Positions 62,173 to 64,000 of a DNA stretch of 64,000 nt are shown in pieces. The stretch comes from Formosa undariae (GTDB taxonomy: Bacteria > Bacteroidota > Bacteroidia > Flavobacteriales > Flavobacteriaceae), in contig NZ_JBHMEZ010000013.1 of NCBI RefSeq assembly GCF_042427615.1, forward strand, positions 124,001-188,000. The letters run 5' to 3'. A program made the position numbers and the translations under genes. The notes below the pieces were generated by a model. It ran no database searches. It had not been told where the DNA came from and was given only the letters and a program-made list of their open reading frames with translations. How positions within the stretch are numbered: the first letter of the stretch is position 1; the number at the start of each line of letters is the position of its first letter.

Positions 62173-62589
62173 ATGATTTTTCAAGATAAACTAATTCTTG
62201 CCATAGACTTCGATGGTACTGTTGTCGAAGATGCATACCCGAAGATAGGGAAACCAAAAACATTTGCTTTTGAAACGCTTAAGCGTCTTCAGAAAGACGG
62301 ACATCGCCTTATATTATGGACCTACCGCAGTGGGAAACCTTTAGAAGAAGCTGTCGCTTTTTGCAAAGTAAATGGAATAGATTTTTATGCAGTAAATAGC
62401 AGTTTTCCTGAAGAAAATTATGATGAATCAAAAAGTAGAAAAATAAATGCCGATATTTTTATCGACGATAGAAATATAGGTGGATTTATAGGATGGGGAG
62501 AAATATATCAATTATTATCCGATCCTGAATTTGACCCTAATAAAATAGAAAAAAAGAAAGGCTTTTTCGCTTCTCTTTTCAATAAATAA
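62173..62589 (+). CDS. Small HAD-superfamily hydrolase (BT0820-like)
   Basis: 138 residues, a minimal HAD phosphatase without a cap domain. Motif I is LAIDFDGTVVEDA (Asp11 and Asp13), motif II is LILWTYRSG, and the acidic motif IV is DIFIDDRNIGG. It matches the capless Bacteroides-type hydrolases known from structural genomics, whose substrate is unknown. Position behind gpmI suggests a repair or housekeeping function in sugar-phosphate metabolism, but that is inference. A strong terminator lies 21 bases after the stop. Confidence 0.88.
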   Translation: MIFQDKLILAIDFDGTVVEDAYPKIGKPKTFAFETLKRLQKDGHRLILWTYRSGKPLEEAVAFCKVNGIDFYAVNSSFPEENYDESKSRKINADIFIDDRNIGGFIGWGEIYQLLSDPEFDPNKIEKKKGFFASLFNK

Positions 62590-62608
62590 TTAGTGTCTCA
62601 TTAACTAT

Positions 62609-62665
62609 AAAATACTCTCAATCTCTAGGATGCTTATACTAAAGATTGAGAGTATTTTTTTTTCA
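62609..62665 (+). terminator. Terminator of the gpmI / HAD unit
   Basis: AATACTCTCAATCT (62611-62624) pairs with AGATTGAGAGTATT (62643-62656) across an 18-base loop, followed by eight or more T. Confidence 0.92.
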
Positions 62666-62834
62666 AAAGCCCCACTCCTTACAACGCTATATTTTAAAAT
62701 TAATAGTCATACTGCTATAAATAAACAGCAGAAAAATGGATTGCTTTTTAATGCATCTAATAAAAAGAAATTCTAGACATAATTAAAGCTTAGAAGTCCT
62801 ACTCTATTACACAGATAAACTAGGTATTTTTAAG

Positions 62835-62842
62835 TATCTTTG
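62835..62842 (+). promoter_or_regulatory. -7 promoter box (TATCTTTG) of map
   Basis: Perfect TAnnTTTG, 17 bases upstream of the ATG at 62860. Confidence 0.68.
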
Positions 62843-62859
62843 CACCTTATTTTATTGAC

Positions 62860-63678
62860 ATGATTATAGTAAAAACAAGAGAAGAAATAGAATTAATGCG
62901 CGAAAGTGCACTAATCGTATCTAAAACATTAGGTGAATTAGCGAAAGCATTAAAACCTGGTGTAACGACTTTAGAACTAGATAAACTTGCAGAAACTTTT
63001 ATAAGAGATCACGGTGCTTATCCTGGGTTTTTAGGAATGTACGATTTCCCGAACTCACTTTGTATGAGTCCGAATAATCAAGTCGTACACGGTATTCCAA
63101 ATAATAAACCTTTAGAAGAAGGAGATATTATTTCTATTGATTGTGGTGCGCTTAAAAACGACTTCTACGGAGATCATGCTTATACATTTGCTATAGGTGA
63201 AATCGCTCCCGAAACTCAAAAATTACTTGATATTACAAGAGAATCTATCTACGTGGGTTTACGAGAATTTAAAGTTGGAAATCGCGTTGGAGATGTAGGT
63301 TATGCGATTCAGAATTTCTGTGAAGGTCATGGTTATGGTGTTGTAAGAGAACTTGTAGGTCACGGTGTAGGTCGCGATATGCATGAAGATCCCGAAATGC
63401 CAAACTACGGAAGACGTGGTCGTGGAAAGAAATTTGTTGAAGGGATGGTTGTGGCCATAGAACCTATGATAAATTTAGGAACACAACGTATAAAACAACA
63501 CAGTGATGGTTGGACTATTACAACATTAGACAATAAACCTAGTGCTCATTTTGAACACGATGTGGCTATTGTAGATGGTAAAGCAGAATTACTTTCAACC
63601 TTTGCTTATGTACATCAAGCTTTAGGAATTGAAACTAATGAAGAAGACGAGTTTAGACAAACGCCGTTTGTACTTTAA
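62860..63678 (+). CDS. map: Type I methionine aminopeptidase
   Basis: 272 residues removing N-terminal Met in the cytoplasm. The pita-bread metal ligands are visible: Asp in SIDCGALKNDFYGDHAY (two Asp), His in GHGVGRDMHEDP, Glu in AIEPMINLG and the final Glu in FEHDVAIVDGKAELL. FPNSLCMSPNNQVVHGIP contains the substrate histidine. A C-terminal ~20-residue tail (EEDEFRQTPFVL) is longer than in the E. coli enzyme. The stop TAA overlaps the ATG of the next gene (TAATG), so both are coupled. Confidence 0.97.
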   Translation: MIIVKTREEIELMRESALIVSKTLGELAKALKPGVTTLELDKLAETFIRDHGAYPGFLGMYDFPNSLCMSPNNQVVHGIPNNKPLEEGDIISIDCGALKNDFYGDHAYTFAIGEIAPETQKLLDITRESIYVGLREFKVGNRVGDVGYAIQNFCEGHGYGVVRELVGHGVGRDMHEDPEMPNYGRRGRGKKFVEGMVVAIEPMINLGTQRIKQHSDGWTITTLDNKPSAHFEHDVAIVDGKAELLSTFAYVHQALGIETNEEDEFRQTPFVL

Positions 63679-64000
63679 TGAAAAAAGCTTTTAAGTTCGT
63701 TTTAAACACAATTCCTAGACCCATACTTATTCGCTTAAGTTATTTGGCACGTCCCATTATGGCAAGTGCTCTTAAAGGATCCACTTACACAGACCCTATA
63801 GACGGGAAAAGTTTTAAATCGTTTTTACCTTATGGTTACGGTACACAACGTAATAACGTATTATCACCTTCTACGCTATCTCTAGAACGTCATAGATTAT
63901 TATGGCTGTACCTTAAAAATGAAACTGACTTTTTTACAACATCAAAAAAAGTACTTCATTTTGCGCCAGAACAAGCCTTTTACAAACGCTTTAGAGCGCT
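63678..64000 (+). CDS. Class I SAM-dependent methyltransferase, N-terminal part (cut by window end)
   Basis: An open frame of 107 codons starts at the ATG inside the map stop (TAATG) and runs off the window. The visible residues begin KKAFKFVLNTIPRPILIRL, continue GSTYTDPIDGKSFKSFLPYG and RNNVLSPSTLSLERHRLLWLYL, and end KVLHFAPEQAFYKRFRA. The HFAPEQ segment is the SAM-binding region of the Flavobacterial methyltransferases that follow map. The catalytic part lies outside. Translational coupling to map is indicated by the overlap. Confidence 0.85.
   Translation, partial: MKKAFKFVLNTIPRPILIRLSYLARPIMASALKGSTYTDPIDGKSFKSFLPYGYGTQRNNVLSPSTLSLERHRLLWLYLKNETDFFTTSKKVLHFAPEQAFYKRFRA

Noticed and set aside
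1..64000. tRNA, rRNA, transposase or phage genes
   Set aside because: No tRNA-like TPsiC arms, no rRNA-like stretches and no recombinase or transposase frames were recognised on either strand.

Overview
The window reads as a chromosome segment of a marine-type member of the Flavobacteriaceae (Bacteroidota). The evidence is AT-rich DNA, many perfect TAnnTTTG (-7 type) promoter boxes, near absence of Shine-Dalgarno sequences, secreted proteins with short signal peptides ending in Q-type cleavage sites, SusC-type plug signatures, and best-recognised protein variants typical of that family. I would not name a genus. No rRNA, tRNA, CRISPR, transposase, prophage or plasmid gene was seen; the content is mostly core and housekeeping.

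Layout. 1-12 kb: tail of a secreted protein, rhomboid protease, rarA, a secreted unknown, a yjjG-like nucleotidase with a polysaccharide-deacetylase-like gene, radC, a DUF1569/FMN-binding pair, a large MscS channel, the murein-recycling ligase mpl and a TPR protein. 12.6-19.1 kb: a 2164-residue alpha-2-macroglobulin with a CxEQ thioester and an inserted carboxypeptidase-regulatory plus TonB-plug module. 19.15-19.69 kb: an array of 125-bp units, each with two hairpins. 19.7-25.9 kb: obgE, a fused hypoxanthine phosphoribosyltransferase-adenylate kinase, purK-purE, an M3 peptidase. 26-30.5 kb: an 838-residue plug-containing exported protein, an ECF sigma factor with a small HxxxCxxC anti-sigma candidate, and a UbiA-like membrane protein. 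30.6-36.1 kb: gcvP, then a KAS III / methyltransferase / glycosyltransferase cassette. 36.1-36.66 kb: heptamer repeats and REP-like palindromes. 36.7-49.7 kb: valS, DUF1573, a second (lipoprotein) M3 peptidase, an RraA-family gene that starts at the end of an A18 run, a DUF1080 protein, a PDZ aspartic protease, an aminotransferase-murB pair, an ECF sigma/anti-sigma pair. 49.9-64 kb: a small Cys-rich protein with a glycosyltransferase and a third ECF sigma factor, lipA-gap, a TPR hybrid histidine kinase, lpxK, a Nif3-family gene with a cysteine-less zinc-ribbon-family gene, two ankyrin paralogues, gpmI with a small HAD gene, and map overlapping a methyltransferase that runs off the end.

How the genes fit together. 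Envelope genes dominate: mpl and murB (murein), lpxK (lipid A), MscS, rhomboid, A2M, plug proteins and secreted proteases. Central metabolism is represented by gcvP, purK/purE, hpt-adk, gap, gpmI and lipA; lipA makes the cofactor that the glycine cleavage system needs. Three ECF sigma factors suggest several envelope or stress regulons. The least explained elements are the A2M-plug fusion, the 125-bp hairpin array, the A18 tract at the start of the RraA-family gene, the hairpin that ends just before the KAS III start codon, and the recurring TAnnTTTG-N4-ATG arrangement that predicts leaderless mRNAs.
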